From contig NZ_KV817781.1 in assembly GCF_001814775.1 (NCBI RefSeq), positions 373,434-430,364 on the forward strand: DNA of 56,931 bases, given 5' to 3'. This document shows positions 35,737-46,352 of this stretch, piece after piece. This DNA is from Streptococcus sp. HMSC067H01. Its GTDB lineage: Bacteria; Bacillota; Bacilli; Lactobacillales; Streptococcaceae. The translations under genes were made by a program, and so were the position numbers. Position 1 is the first letter of the stretch; each line of letters begins with the position of its first letter. Below the pieces are notes generated by a model, which saw only the letters and a list, made by a program, of their open reading frames with translations, made no database searches and had not been told where the DNA came from.

Positions 35737-36664
35737 CAAATCGTTCTCCTACTGCCAAAGTTCGTCCCACACCGTTGAGGAAGGAAGCAATGTCCATCTT
35801 AGGTTTTCCTGCTGGTTGAACCTGTTTGAAAGACAGGGCTCCTTCTGCTGTTGCGACAATCAATTCCTTCTTACCGATGGAAAGAATCTCACCTGGATTG
35901 CCCTGACCTTCTACAGGGAGTGCTTCATAGATTTTGAAGCGTTCTCCTTTGAGGAAGGTGTGGGCAACTGGCCATGGATTCATCCCACGGATTTGGTTGA
36001 AGAGTTGACGATTGCTTTTAGTCCAGTCTAGTTTTTCTTCCTCTGGTTTAATATTTGGCGAGAAAGTTACTTGGCTTGGATCTTGCGGTTGAGGCTGAAT
36101 TTCACCAGCTATATAAGCAGGCAAAGTATCCAAAAGCAAATCACGACCAACAACCGCCAATTTTTCAAACAAAGTTCCAACATTGTCCTCATCAGTAATG
36201 GGAATACTGCGACGAGAAATCATGTCTCCTGCATCCATTTCCTTGACCATTTCCATAATGGTCACTCCTGCCTCCTCATCACCCTGAATCAAGGCATAAT
36301 GAATAGGAGCCCCCCCACGGTGTTTAGGAAGGAGCGAAGCATGAACGTTTACCGCAAAATCCATGCTATCAAGAAGCTTACTTGGGAGAAATTGTCCAAA
36401 AGCGGCTGTTACAATCCCATTAGCGCCCAAATTCATAATAGCTTCCATCTCTGGACTACCCGATAATTTTTCGGGTTGGTAAATAGGAAGTCCTGCCTCT
36501 TTGGCTGCTTGTTTGACTGGGGTTTCTTGGATGACTTTTTTACGTCCAACCGCACGGTCTGGCTGAGTTACAACTGCAATAATCTCGTAGCGGTCATCTG
36601 TCAAAAGTCCCTTTAAAACAGTCGCTGAAAATTCAGGCGTTCCCATAAATATTAGTTTTGTCAT
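35729..36664 (-). CDS. fmt: Methionyl-tRNA formyltransferase
   Basis: A 311-aa enzyme that formylates initiator Met-tRNA using 10-formyltetrahydrofolate. The catalytic region [20 protein letters not shown] and the N-terminal MGTPEFS motif are intact, and the C-terminal OB-like domain binds tRNA. It has a GAAGGAGA ribosome site. It lies between priA and rsmB, a conserved order in Firmicutes. Confidence 0.96.
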   Translation of the reverse strand: MTKLIFMGTPEFSATVLKGLLTDDRYEIIAVVTQPDRAVGRKKVIQETPVKQAAKEAGLPIYQPEKLSGSPEMEAIMNLGANGIVTAAFGQFLPSKLLDSMDFAVNVHASLLPKHRGGAPIHYALIQGDEEAGVTIMEMVKEMDAGDMISRRSIPITDEDNVGTLFEKLAVVGRDLLLDTLPAYIAGEIQPQPQDPSQVTFSPNIKPEEEKLDWTKSNRQLFNQIRGMNPWPVAHTFLKGERFKIYEALPVEGQGNPGEILSIGKKELIVATAEGALSFKQVQPAGKPKMDIASFLNGVGRTLAVGERFGD

Positions 36665-36676
36665 ATCTTCTCCTTC

Positions 36677-39073
36677 TTATAAAAATTGTTGCGGTTCGTG
36701 GTCAATACTGAGACGAAGTTCGCTATTTTCCCGTTCTTGAGTCAAGGCCAAAACTTGGTTAAGTGTTGGGCCAAGCTCATCTTCTAAACGGTATTTAATC
36801 AAAATTTGGTAATGATAGAGGTTATGAGTGCGAGCGATAGGTTTTGGTGTTGGTCCAAGGATAATACTAGCATCCGATAAACCTGATCGCAAAATCCCCA
36901 TTACTTGATAAGCACGTCTAAGAACCTCTTCTTCTTTTTTATGAGATAAGGTGATTCCAATAGTGAAATAATAAGGTGGATAACCCAACTGACGTCTGAT
37001 GCCCATTTCATAGGCATAAAATCCTTCATAGTCCTGATCCTTGGCAAAGCGAATAGCATAGTGCTGAGGATTGTAAGACTGGATCAAGACCTGCCCAGCT
37101 TTTTCAGCTCTTCCTGCTCGTCCTGCCACCTGGGTCAAGAGTTGGAAAGTTCTCTCAGAAGAACGGAAATCAGGCAGGTTCAAGGCTGTGTCCGCATTGA
37201 GAACTCCGACAAGGGTCACATTTGGAAAATCCAAGCCCTTGGCAATCATCTGGGTTCCCAGAAGAATATCCGCTTCACCCTTGCCAAACTGCTCAAGAAG
37301 TGCTTGGTGACTACCTTTTTTGCGAGTTGTATCCACATCCATGCGCAGAATACGTGCCTCTGGAAAGAGTTCAGCTAGCTCATCGTAGGCTTTCTGAGTT
37401 CCTGTTCCATAGTAACGAATACTACGACTTTGACAGTTTGGACAAACATGAGGAATTTCCTTAGAAAAACCACAATAATGACAATTCATAGTCTTAGTAT
37501 CCATGTGCAGCGTCAAGGAAATATCGCAGTTTGGACAGGTATCAACGGTCCCACATTCTCGGCACATAACAAAGCTAGAATAGCCACGGCGATTGAGCAT
37601 GAGAACAACCTGCTCTTTTTTATCCAGTCGATCTTGAATTGCCTCAATCAGTGGTGGTGTAAAGTTGGACGTTTCATTTTGCCCAATATAATCACGGAAG
37701 TCAATCAGTTGCACTTCAGGAATGCTTGCTAAAGGATTGGCCCGTTGCGTCAGGCGTAGATGCTGATAAACACCCTTACCAGCACGCGCACGACTTTCTA
37801 GACTCGGTGTTGCAGAACCAAGGACTAATGCTGCTTGATTGTACTGGGCTCGTAAAAGAGCCACATCCCTAGCATGATAACGCGGATTGCTATCTTGCTT
37901 GTAGCTGGCCTCATGCTCTTCATCGATAATGATAACACCTAGATTTTTTAAAGGCGCAAAAATAGCAGACCTGGCCCCTACAACTACCTGAGCATCTCCA
38001 CGCTCCACCTTGCGCCACTCATCATACTTTTCACCATTGGACAAGCCTGAGTGAAGAATGGCTACTTTATCACCGAAACGAGCAATAAAACGCTCCGTCA
38101 TTTGAGGTGTGAGAGAAATCTCTGGCACTAGAACAATCGCTGTTTTTCCCATATCCAGGGCACCTTGGATAATCTGCAGATAAACCTCGGTTTTCCCACT
38201 TCCAGTGATTCCTTGTAGAAGAAAGGGAGGATATTGCTTCCCAATCGCTCCAACAACCGCCTCACAGGCTTGTTTTTGCTCTGGGTTTAACTCTAAGGCT
38301 TGATTTGACTCGATTCCTTCAAAGTAGGCGGCTGAGCGTTGAACTTCCTTTTGAAGAATCGTCAAAGCCCCCTGTTCCACAAAGAAATTGACTTGTTCCC
38401 GTGAGTAATGTTCTAACAAATCAGCTAAAGGAACTGTTTCAGGATGTACTAATAAATATTCTCGCAGTTGCAATTTCTTCTTGGCGCGATTTGAGATTTC
38501 TAGCTTTTCTAACTGTTCAAGATGAACTTCAACCCAAGACTGCGTCTTAACTTTCTTCTGATCCACAGCCTGATACTCTAGCTTCAAGATCCCTTTTCGG
38601 GTCAAACGCATCATCTCAGCTTGCTTTTCTAGGTCAAGAGATGAAAATGCTAGAGACTCCTGCGAACCAAACAAACGGTCTCTATCTTTCTGACTCAAGC
38701 CTTCCAGAGGATAGAGGATCTTATCATAGCTAGAATTCAAAAATCCTGGAAGCATGGCTTTAAGAATAGAAATCTTGTATGAAAAAACTGACTTACGTAG
38801 TTCTTCGGCCAACCAGAGTTGTTCCTCTGTTAAAACAGGAGAAAAGTCCAGCACCTCGGCAATTTCTTTTAAGTCCTCGTCTGCCACATCTGCATCAGAT
38901 TGAGACTCCAACCCAAGAACAATTCCCTGAATCAAGCGATTGGCCTTCCCAAAAGGTACATGAACTCGCATGCCAACTTCCAGCATCTCTTCAAATTCCT
39001 CTGGAATCTTGTAGCTATAGGGCTGGTCTGTCTGCATCAAGGGAACATCCACAATGATTTTTGCAATAGCCAT
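36677..39073 (-). CDS. priA: Primosomal protein N', replication restart helicase PriA
   Basis: A 798-aa 3'-5' DNA helicase that reloads the replisome at stalled forks. The N-terminal DNA-binding domain is followed by Walker A GITGSGKTEVYL, the DEEH box (IIDEEHEASYKQ), and the zinc region with four CxxC pairs between the helicase lobes (CRECG, CPNCD, CHYCG, CPNCQ). Length is normal. It starts at ATG after GAGGTGAG and heads priA-fmt-rsmB-phpP-stkP. Confidence 0.97.
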   Translation of the reverse strand: MAIAKIIVDVPLMQTDQPYSYKIPEEFEEMLEVGMRVHVPFGKANRLIQGIVLGLESQSDADVADEDLKEIAEVLDFSPVLTEEQLWLAEELRKSVFSYKISILKAMLPGFLNSSYDKILYPLEGLSQKDRDRLFGSQESLAFSSLDLEKQAEMMRLTRKGILKLEYQAVDQKKVKTQSWVEVHLEQLEKLEISNRAKKKLQLREYLLVHPETVPLADLLEHYSREQVNFFVEQGALTILQKEVQRSAAYFEGIESNQALELNPEQKQACEAVVGAIGKQYPPFLLQGITGSGKTEVYLQIIQGALDMGKTAIVLVPEISLTPQMTERFIARFGDKVAILHSGLSNGEKYDEWRKVERGDAQVVVGARSAIFAPLKNLGVIIIDEEHEASYKQDSNPRYHARDVALLRAQYNQAALVLGSATPSLESRARAGKGVYQHLRLTQRANPLASIPEVQLIDFRDYIGQNETSNFTPPLIEAIQDRLDKKEQVVLMLNRRGYSSFVMCRECGTVDTCPNCDISLTLHMDTKTMNCHYCGFSKEIPHVCPNCQSRSIRYYGTGTQKAYDELAELFPEARILRMDVDTTRKKGSHQALLEQFGKGEADILLGTQMIAKGLDFPNVTLVGVLNADTALNLPDFRSSERTFQLLTQVAGRAGRAEKAGQVLIQSYNPQHYAIRFAKDQDYEGFYAYEMGIRRQLGYPPYYFTIGITLSHKKEEEVLRRAYQVMGILRSGLSDASIILGPTPKPIARTHNLYHYQILIKYRLEDELGPTLNQVLALTQERENSELRLSIDHEPQQFL

Positions 39074-39157
39074 ATCCTCACCTCCTTCTCTTCTTAAATC
39101 CTTTTAATTGATTGAGTATTCTTGCAATAGAAAAAATAAGATTGAGTCCCCCCAACC

Positions 39158-39472
39158 TTAAATTTTTTCACCTTCTTCTTTTTCTTTCGCGATTTGCTCT
39201 TTAATTTTCTTTTCTTCTTCTTCTTTCAATCGTCTTTCTTCTTCGATACGACGACGAACAGCTTCGCGTTTTCCTTCTGGATCTGGGTGGATGGTTACAT
39301 TCCCTGATTCAATTTCTTCCAAGGCACGAAGAGTTGATTTTTCAGATTTGAATTCTTGAGTAGCAGGTGCTCCAGCTTCTAATTCATGAGCACGCTTTGC
39401 TTCCAAGATGACGAGTGAATATTTTGATGGCACCTTGTCAAGCAAGGTATCAATAGAGGGTTTTAACATCAT
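39158..39472 (-). CDS. rpoZ: RNA polymerase omega subunit
   Basis: A 104-aa omega subunit that stabilises RNA polymerase assembly. The N-terminal [20 protein letters not shown] and the AKRAHEL motif are diagnostic. The C-terminal half is a highly charged helix of Glu, Lys and Arg, typical of streptococcal omega. It lies 24 bases after gmk, with which it forms an operon. Confidence 0.96.
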   Translation of the reverse strand: MMLKPSIDTLLDKVPSKYSLVILEAKRAHELEAGAPATQEFKSEKSTLRALEEIESGNVTIHPDPEGKREAVRRRIEEERRLKEEEEKKIKEQIAKEKEEGEKI

Positions 39473-39496
39473 TTGTTTGTACCTGTTTTCTAAATT

Positions 39497-40180
<684 letters not shown>

Positions 40181-40229
40181 CTAAAGCCATTTCTGCTCAC
40201 TACAATCTTTCTATCTAGTGTAACAAAAA

Positions 40230-40250
40230 AGCAGTAATTTTTCAACTGCT
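40230..40250 (-). terminator. Terminator of rny
   Basis: AGCAGT / ACTGCT stem with a 9-nt loop followed by TTTTTT on the minus strand. Confidence 0.7.
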
Positions 40251-40259
40251 CTTTCTTAT

Positions 40260-41873
40260 TTATTTTGCATAATCAACTGCACGAAGTTCACGAATCACGG
40301 TTACCTTGATATTTCCTGGGTAATCGAGATTGTTTTCGATTTTCTCACGAACTTTGTGAGCCAAGATTGTGACCTTGTCGTCCTTGATTTGACCTGGGTT
40401 TACCATGATGCGGATTTCACGACCTGCTTGAAGGGCAAAACTATTTTGAACACCTTCAAAGCTATTAGCAATTTCCTCTAAATCATGGAGACGTTTGATG
40501 TAGCTTTCGAGTGACTCACTACGAGCTCCTGGACGGGCTGCGCTTAAGGCATCCGCTGCAGCAACGATAACTGCAATCACACTTTCAGGTTCTACATCTC
40601 CGTGGTGACTGGCAATAGTATTGACCACAACTGGGTGTTCCTTGTACTTGCGAGCCAACTCCGTACCAATCTCAACGTGGCTACCTTCTACTTCACGGTC
40701 AATGGCTTTCCCGATATCGTGAAGGAATCCAGCACGACGGGCAAGTGTAGCATTTTCACCAAGTTCGCTAGCCATGATACCAGCTAACTTAGCCACTTCA
40801 ATCGAGTGACGCAAGACATTTTGTCCATATGAAGTACGGAACTGCAAGCGACCCATAATCTTCATCAAGTCAGGGTGAAGGTTCGGTGCACCAATTTCAT
40901 AGGCTGCAGCTTCACCATATTCACGAATCTTGTTATCAATCTCTTGACGATTTTTTTCAACCAACTCTTCGATACGAGCTGGGTGAATTCGTCCATCCTT
41001 AAGTAAGGTTTCCATCGTCATACGGGCAATCTCGCGACGGATAGGATCAAAACCTGACAAGGTTACCACTTCTGGCGTATCATCAATGATGACATCAACC
41101 CCTGTCAAACTTTCAAAAGTACGGATGTTACGCCCTTCACGACCAATGATGCGACCTTTCATGGTATCATCAGGCAGATGAACCGTAGAGTTAGTAGACT
41201 CAGCCACATACTCACCAGCAATTCTCTGCATGGCTTGAGCCAAGATATCCTTAGCCAGCTTATCTGAACGTTCCTTAACTTCTTGCTCAGCCTCACGAAT
41301 ACGACCAGCAATTTCCTTAGTTAAGTTTTCCTCTGTCTGAGCCAAGATAATGTCTTTTGCTTCCGACTGAGTTAGAGTTCCGATACGCTCTAATTCGTCT
41401 TGCTTTTGTTTCTCAATTTCTTCTAGTTGTTCTTCACGTACATCAAGGTTTTTTGCTCTATCAGAAATACTTTGTTCTTTTTGTTCAAGTGTTTTTTCTT
41501 TGTTCGTCAAATTGTCATCTTTACGATCAAGGCTCGTAGCTCTCTCCGTCAAACGACTTTCGATTTGCTTGAGTTCTTGACGTTCTGACTTAAATTCAGC
41601 GTCCACTTCTTCACGGTATTTTCTGGCTTCCTCTTTAGCCTCCAATAGTGCTTCTTTTTTAAGGGATTTGCTTTCGCTCTTAGCTTCATTGATTAATAAA
41701 TCCGCTTCGCGCTCTGCTTGTCCTCGTAAATTAGTTGCTTCTTGTTCAGCATTTAAAAGCATCAACTCTGCAGCCTCTTGTGATGATTTCATCTTGACTG
41801 AGATGCTGACATATCCAATGACTAAACCAATGATGACGGCAAAAACAACAATCGCAATTGTCATGATTTCCAT
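40260..41873 (-). CDS. rny: Ribonuclease Y
   Basis: A 537-aa membrane-anchored endoribonuclease that starts mRNA decay. It has one N-terminal helix (about 4-24), a long charged coiled coil (about 30-190), a KH domain ([15 protein letters not shown], about 235) and an HD domain with FLHDIGKA and SHHGDVEP. Length and order match the family. An AATGAGG ribosome site and a well-spaced promoter lie upstream. Confidence 0.96.
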   Translation of the reverse strand: MEIMTIAIVVFAVIIGLVIGYVSISVKMKSSQEAAELMLLNAEQEATNLRGQAEREADLLINEAKSESKSLKKEALLEAKEEARKYREEVDAEFKSERQELKQIESRLTERATSLDRKDDNLTNKEKTLEQKEQSISDRAKNLDVREEQLEEIEKQKQDELERIGTLTQSEAKDIILAQTEENLTKEIAGRIREAEQEVKERSDKLAKDILAQAMQRIAGEYVAESTNSTVHLPDDTMKGRIIGREGRNIRTFESLTGVDVIIDDTPEVVTLSGFDPIRREIARMTMETLLKDGRIHPARIEELVEKNRQEIDNKIREYGEAAAYEIGAPNLHPDLMKIMGRLQFRTSYGQNVLRHSIEVAKLAGIMASELGENATLARRAGFLHDIGKAIDREVEGSHVEIGTELARKYKEHPVVVNTIASHHGDVEPESVIAVIVAAADALSAARPGARSESLESYIKRLHDLEEIANSFEGVQNSFALQAGREIRIMVNPGQIKDDKVTILAHKVREKIENNLDYPGNIKVTVIRELRAVDYAK

Positions 41874-41922
41874 GTTTTTACCTCATTAAATTTGTTAATC
41901 CGAATGACATACATTCTTATAC

Positions 41923-41951
41923 ATTTTACCATAAAAATTGATTTTTAACAA
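41923..41951 (-). promoter_or_regulatory. rny promoter
   Basis: Minus-strand TTGTTA (41946-41951), 17-base spacer, TAAAAT (41923-41928) with an upstream TG (extended -10). Confidence 0.65.
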
Positions 41952-42066
41952 ACCTTAATTTGAAGTTGTTTTGGTTATTTCAGAGATTAAAATCCTTATT
42001 TCCCCTGATAAACTAGGCTATTGTTACTAACCAAATTTTTTAAGAATTTTTTTACACACAAATTAG

Positions 42067-42092
42067 AAAAAGCCCACCTTTCAGTAGACTTA
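42067..42092 (-). repeat. 26-bp direct repeat, copy 1, at the yoeB stop; also a terminator
   Basis: Copy 1 of a 26-bp sequence present again at 42712-42737 with a single difference (C42075 versus T42720). On the minus strand it begins with the yoeB stop codon and folds as AAGTCTAC / GTGGGCTT with a short loop before a T-run, so it works as a terminator. Confidence 0.85.
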
Positions 42093-42344
42093 ATAATGAT
42101 CTTTGAAGGACAAGAAAGCGATGCTATCTCCATCCATCATGTAAATCAAGCGATTTTCTGCGTCAATACGCCGTGACCAAGCTCCTTGATAGTCATACTT
42201 GAGTGGTTCTGGTTTACCAATTCCTGTAAATGGATCACGTTGAATATCCTTGATTAGTTTGCTGATTCTTTTTAATGTTTTCTTGTCCTGAGTTTGCCAG
42301 TAGCAATAATCCGCCCAGGCATCTTCTGTGAACTTGAGCAGCAT
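42090..42344 (-). CDS. yoeB: YoeB toxin (RelE-type mRNA interferase)
   Basis: An 84-aa ribosome-dependent mRNA interferase. It keeps the E. coli YoeB catalytic residues at the same positions: Glu46, Arg65, His83 and Tyr84 (the C-terminus is SFKDHY). It therefore looks active. It begins 3 bases after the antitoxin stop with a GAGG site overlapping that stop. Its stop codon is the first codon of the 26-bp repeat. Confidence 0.92.
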   Translation of the reverse strand: MLLKFTEDAWADYCYWQTQDKKTLKRISKLIKDIQRDPFTGIGKPEPLKYDYQGAWSRRIDAENRLIYMMDGDSIAFLSFKDHY

Positions 42345-42347
42345 TCC

Positions 42348-42602
42348 TCACTCCTCAATCACATGCACCTGAGTGTGTCCCGCACGAACTTGGGATATTC
42401 CTCGCAAGACCTTGTCAGAAAGCTCCTTATTCTGAGCAATTCTCAAGGTTTCTTGAATACTATCCCACTCGCTCTTTGAAAGGACTACAATGTCCTCATC
42501 AGGATTTTTATTAACTACTGTCAAAGGTTCAAACTCATCGTTTACCTTCTTCATGTAGTCTTTTAAATGATTTCGGAATGTTGAGTAAAGAACTGCTTCC
42601 AT
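42348..42602 (-). CDS. yefM: YefM antitoxin (Phd/YefM family)
   Basis: An 84-aa antitoxin: an N-terminal DNA-binding domain (MEAVLYSTFRNHLKDYM, VVLSKSEWDSIQ) and a C-terminal toxin-neutralising tail. The second in-frame ATG is chosen because the GAGG site is 7 bases from it but only 1 base from the first (42608). YefM normally represses its own operon by binding TGTACA-core palindromes; one such site lies against the -35 here. Confidence 0.92.
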   Translation of the reverse strand: MEAVLYSTFRNHLKDYMKKVNDEFEPLTVVNKNPDEDIVVLSKSEWDSIQETLRIAQNKELSDKVLRGISQVRAGHTQVHVIEE

Positions 42603-42632
42603 AACCATACCTCGTTTTACCTCTTTTCATCT

Positions 42633-42661
42633 ATTATACACGAAAAGAAAAAAATTGTCAG
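42633..42661 (-). promoter_or_regulatory. yefM-yoeB promoter
   Basis: Minus-strand CTGACA (42656-42661), 17-base spacer, TATAAT (42633-42638). No BOX element is present, unlike the pneumococcal locus where a BOX adds a second promoter. Confidence 0.7.
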
Positions 42662-42662
42662 G

Positions 42663-42676
42663 AACTTGTACAAGTT
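42663..42676. promoter_or_regulatory. YefM operator palindrome
   Basis: AACTTGTACAAGTT is a perfect 14-bp palindrome with the TGTACA core recognised by YefM proteins, directly adjoining the -35 of the operon. Confidence 0.7.
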
Positions 42677-42711
42677 TTTTCTTTTCTATCTAGTTATTCG
42701 AAAAAGACCAA

Positions 42712-42737
42712 AAAAAGCCTACCTTTCAGTAGACTTA
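42712..42737 (-). repeat. 26-bp direct repeat, copy 2, at the tmcAL stop; also a terminator
   Basis: Partner of the copy at 42067-42092 (25 of 26 identical). It includes the tmcAL stop codon and folds as AAGTCTAC / GTAGGCTT before a T-run, thus a terminator for tmcAL. Confidence 0.85.
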
Positions 42738-43832
42738 GTTTGATTCGATTTTAATTGGCACTCGACCAAAATTTTGTTCTGCGATACTTGGGTGTCCCAG
42801 TTGATAAATTTGGTCTGCCTTTTGGGTCATGGCATCCCAGGGTTCTTTGCCGATTCGGCTAACTAGCTGGATTTGATCTTTCAAACCTTTAAGGTGTTGT
42901 CTGCCTTTTTCGGTAAAACCAAGGACGTGAATACCTTCTGGCAGGTCACTTTCTCTAGCCTGCACCAAGATATAGATCAAGAGGCGTCGCACACGCGCTT
43001 TGGTGTAGCGTTTGGTAGCCACTAACTCAACCAATTCCTCAATAGATTTTGCTATTTTGATGGCTTCCTTAATACGCACTGCCATTTCCTGATTGACCTG
43101 ATAAATAGTACTTAAATCTAGATTTGACAAGATTTGATAGCGTAAAAGTGGAAAATAATTATCCCAACTCACCTTACTAGCATTTTCAAAGAGCTCAACA
43201 GTTGGCATAAAACGTTCTAAGAAATCTTGGTCTGATTGATGCTGTCGGATAGCTGTCGCCGAAGCAAAGTCAACATCCTTGTCCACAGAATGATAGCCTG
43301 CCCCCTGACGCTTGATTGGATGAAGTTTGATATCTCTTCCAGCAACTGCCTTGGCGTAGGCAAGAGCTAAGACATGATTGGGCGTATCACCCGAAAAATC
43401 AAGACCTGCAAATTCCTTCCACATGGCCTGGGTTTTCTGAGGGTAGGAGAGTGAATCAGGTAGATTGTCCACAAAATTCTCCATCTCAGCACCTTGCTCC
43501 GTGTACAGGTCAGCAATTTTCTGGTAATCTAGAACTTCCTCTGTCCCAAAAGCTAGGCTATCAATCCCCAACCGTGCCAAGATATCTACTGCTCCTTGCC
43601 CAAAGAAATCCGCTGCCTGAACACTGACTAAAAAAGGCAATTCTACAACTAAGTCCGCTCCATTCTCTAGTGCCATTTGAGCCCGTGTCCACTTGTCAAC
43701 GATAGCCGGCTCTCCTCGTTGCATGAAATTTCCAGACATGGCAACGATTTTCAGCTCATCTGCCTGTTTTAGCAGGTATTTGTGGCCATTATGAAAAGGA
43801 TTGAACTCTGCGATAATACCTGTAATGGTCAT
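42735..43832 (-). CDS. tmcAL: tRNA(Met) cytidine acetate ligase TmcAL
   Basis: A 365-aa nucleotidyltransferase-fold enzyme that makes N4-acetylcytidine at the wobble position of elongator tRNA(Met) from acetate and ATP. The N-terminal [12 protein letters not shown] (HxGH motif) and [13 protein letters not shown] segments are diagnostic. Length is slightly under the usual 380-400 aa. It lies 9 bases after the methyltransferase gene. Confidence 0.93.
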   Translation of the reverse strand: MTITGIIAEFNPFHNGHKYLLKQADELKIVAMSGNFMQRGEPAIVDKWTRAQMALENGADLVVELPFLVSVQAADFFGQGAVDILARLGIDSLAFGTEEVLDYQKIADLYTEQGAEMENFVDNLPDSLSYPQKTQAMWKEFAGLDFSGDTPNHVLALAYAKAVAGRDIKLHPIKRQGAGYHSVDKDVDFASATAIRQHQSDQDFLERFMPTVELFENASKVSWDNYFPLLRYQILSNLDLSTIYQVNQEMAVRIKEAIKIAKSIEELVELVATKRYTKARVRRLLIYILVQARESDLPEGIHVLGFTEKGRQHLKGLKDQIQLVSRIGKEPWDAMTQKADQIYQLGHPSIAEQNFGRVPIKIESN

Positions 43833-43841
43833 GATGTTCTC

Positions 43842-44582
43842 CTACTTCTGCGCGACGAAAAACCAACGAGTACTGGTCTCTGTAGGCTCCTTATCCTCAA
43901 AGTCAGCATAAAGTTTGAAGGACTTAAAACCAGCCTGTTCCAGCAAGATATCATAGGTCAAGACCTCGTAAGTCCGTTCCTCATGCACTTCATCGTGACG
44001 ACTAAAGGAATCATCCGCTTCCTTGATAAAGAAGGTCAGCTCATGCACAATAGAGTGAGGAGCATCGTCCTCGTAGGTATCCCAAAGCATGGCAAAGTCT
44101 TCTGCATTTTCATGGTAGGAATAGCCTGGGAAGACTTCATCTGTCTGGTAGGTCGAATGCACATCAAAGATAAAGACCCCGTCCTCATTGAGAGCATTAT
44201 AGACTTCTTTAAAGACATCCCCTACTTCCACCTCATCCTGCATGTAGCAGATTGAGTCCGAATAACATGTGACAAAATCGAATTTCCCTGCCTTGGACAA
44301 ATCCAGCATATTGCCTTCCATAAAATCAATCTTTTGCTTGGCTGAAGAAGCTCTCTTCTCAGCAATCTTCAACATATCCGCACTCAAATCAAGTCCAGTC
44401 ACATCAAAACCAGCCTGAGAGAAGCGCACTGATTGAATTCCTGTTCCACAAGCCAGCTCCAAGAGTTTCTTTCTCTCCTTAGTCTTGGGCAAATGCCGGA
44501 GGGAAAAATCCGTCCATTTATCGTATAAACTATCGTCCATCACAGCATCGTAAACAGCCGCAAAGGTTTCATAAGTTGCCAT
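43842..44582 (-). CDS. Class I SAM-dependent methyltransferase
   Basis: A 246-aa Rossmann-fold methyltransferase: motif I is LLELACGTGIQS, followed by VTGLDLS and FDFVTCYSDS. The N-terminal YETFAAVYD resembles small-molecule or ubiquinone-type methyltransferases, but the substrate is unknown. The start at MATYETF is the family start; the frame is open 23 codons further without a better ribosome site, and none is obvious here. It is next to tmcAL in pneumococcus too. Confidence 0.88.
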   Translation of the reverse strand: MATYETFAAVYDAVMDDSLYDKWTDFSLRHLPKTKERKKLLELACGTGIQSVRFSQAGFDVTGLDLSADMLKIAEKRASSAKQKIDFMEGNMLDLSKAGKFDFVTCYSDSICYMQDEVEVGDVFKEVYNALNEDGVFIFDVHSTYQTDEVFPGYSYHENAEDFAMLWDTYEDDAPHSIVHELTFFIKEADDSFSRHDEVHEERTYEVLTYDILLEQAGFKSFKLYADFEDKEPTETSTRWFFVAQK

Positions 44583-44894
44583 AATTAAGATACAAAGAGC
44601 GTTAAAAGCAAGGAGAAAATAGGAAACTTTCTGCTGTATGGTCAGATACAAAGGAAGTTTATTTTTTTCTCGCAGCTTTTAGCTCGTGTTCAGTTTCGAG
44701 ATGAACAAAACACGACGCCCTCACCTTTCCATCAATTTCTTTTAAAATAAGCAAAGAAACCCAGTTGACTACAACTGAGTTCAATTGTAACGCTATAGTC
44801 TCTTCGTTTGCTTTTAGTACTAGGCAACGAATTGCAGGCATAACTAGAGTTAGGCAAAATGAGTTAATGCCGTAATAAAAGATAAAGGAAAAGA
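44583..44894. other. Intergenic region with an unsupported 60-codon ORF
   Basis: Between the methyltransferase and rsfS. A minus-strand ORF (44659-44841) encodes 60 residues that I do not recognise; it has no ribosome site. An imperfect palindrome CAGTTGACTACAACTG lies at 44762-44777. This looks like unannotated or remnant sequence rather than a clear gene. Confidence 0.4.
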
Positions 44895-45245
<351 letters not shown>

Positions 45246-45257
45246 TTAATCCTCTTT

Positions 45258-45758
45258 CTAGAAAATATGTTTGTAATCTAGGACATCTGCAAAGCGCCCC
45301 TCCCAAATGCCCTCATAGAATTTATTTATCGTTTCAGCTGGAATGTCTTTCCCATCAAACGTTGTGCAAGTTCCTTCTGGAATAATAAGCTGATAGCCAT
45401 ATTCAAAAGCAACCTTGACAGAGGTATCCACACAATATTCAGTCTGCATACCACATAAAACTAATTTTTCAATTCCCTGTTTATCCAAGTATTCTCTTAA
45501 GCCAGTTTCTTTGAAAATACTATTATACTTCTTCTGAAAGACCTTTTCATCAGGTTTTCGATTTAAAAGCTCAGATAACTGCCAATCTTCTGATATTTGG
45601 GCTTCAGGGTTCTCAATATGTTGAACATAGATAATTTCGATATTCTTACTTCTAGCTTGGTTTTGTAAATAAGAAATTTTTTCCAATAGACTATCTGTCT
45701 TAAAACCTGTTTCCACTAAAATATTTTGTACATCAATAATGATAAAAGCAGTCTTCAT
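45258..45758 (-). CDS. Isochorismatase-family cysteine hydrolase
   Basis: A 166-aa hydrolase with the family's triad: Asp9 (IIIDVQN), Lys76 or Lys77 (FQKKYNS) and Cys109 (TEYCVDTS). Family members include nicotinamidases and isochorismatases; with nadD and yqeK adjacent, a nicotinamidase-like role is possible but is only an inference from neighbourhood. It starts directly after the yqeK stop. Confidence 0.88.
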   Translation of the reverse strand: MKTAFIIIDVQNILVETGFKTDSLLEKISYLQNQARSKNIEIIYVQHIENPEAQISEDWQLSELLNRKPDEKVFQKKYNSIFKETGLREYLDKQGIEKLVLCGMQTEYCVDTSVKVAFEYGYQLIIPEGTCTTFDGKDIPAETINKFYEGIWEGRFADVLDYKHIF

Positions 45759-46352
45759 TTAATTCTCTTTCAAATAGTGCACATAGGCGTTATAGGTTTC
45801 AAGGGTTTGGGGATAGATGGGAAATCCCTGGCGAGCTAAATGCTCGACAGTGCGAGCTGTTTCGTAGGCCACAGCCTTATTGAGCGATTGCTCAGCAATC
45901 TCACGTGCCTGGTCCACCCCTGGAAAGGCACGATTGTGCTCGATATAGTCTGCGACGTAGATAACCTTATCAAGGTCTGTCATCTGACTTGCTCCAACTG
46001 TATGAATCTCAATAGCTCGCAAAATTTCAGGATCTTTCAAATCTAAATCTTCCTGAATCTTGTAGATGCCAACCATGCCATGCCAGACATTATTTCCCCA
46101 GTTTTTGAGGTCTGGATCCAATTGATAACGGTCAATCAAGTCTAGAAATTCCTGATCTGACAGCTTTTTAGCATAGTCATGAAGGAGACCTGCTAGACCT
46201 GCTTTTTCAACATCTACACCAAAGCGCTGAGCCAATTCTATAGCTGCGCGCTCTACACCCAGACAATGGGTTAGACGTTTTTCAGGTAGGAGCTCTGCCA
46301 TTTTTTCCAACAATTCTTCACGCGAACAGTTGATATAGTCTTGGTATGCCAT
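45759..46352 (-). CDS. yqeK: HD-domain hydrolase YqeK (Ap4A hydrolase type)
   Basis: A 197-aa HD-superfamily phosphohydrolase. The metal ligands are in [15 protein letters not shown] and the EIHTVGA motif. YqeK proteins hydrolyse diadenosine tetraphosphate symmetrically. The start overlaps the nadD stop by one base (TGATG), so expression is coupled. Confidence 0.93.
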   Translation of the reverse strand: MAYQDYINCSREELLEKMAELLPEKRLTHCLGVERAAIELAQRFGVDVEKAGLAGLLHDYAKKLSDQEFLDLIDRYQLDPDLKNWGNNVWHGMVGIYKIQEDLDLKDPEILRAIEIHTVGASQMTDLDKVIYVADYIEHNRAFPGVDQAREIAEQSLNKAVAYETARTVEHLARQGFPIYPQTLETYNAYVHYLKEN

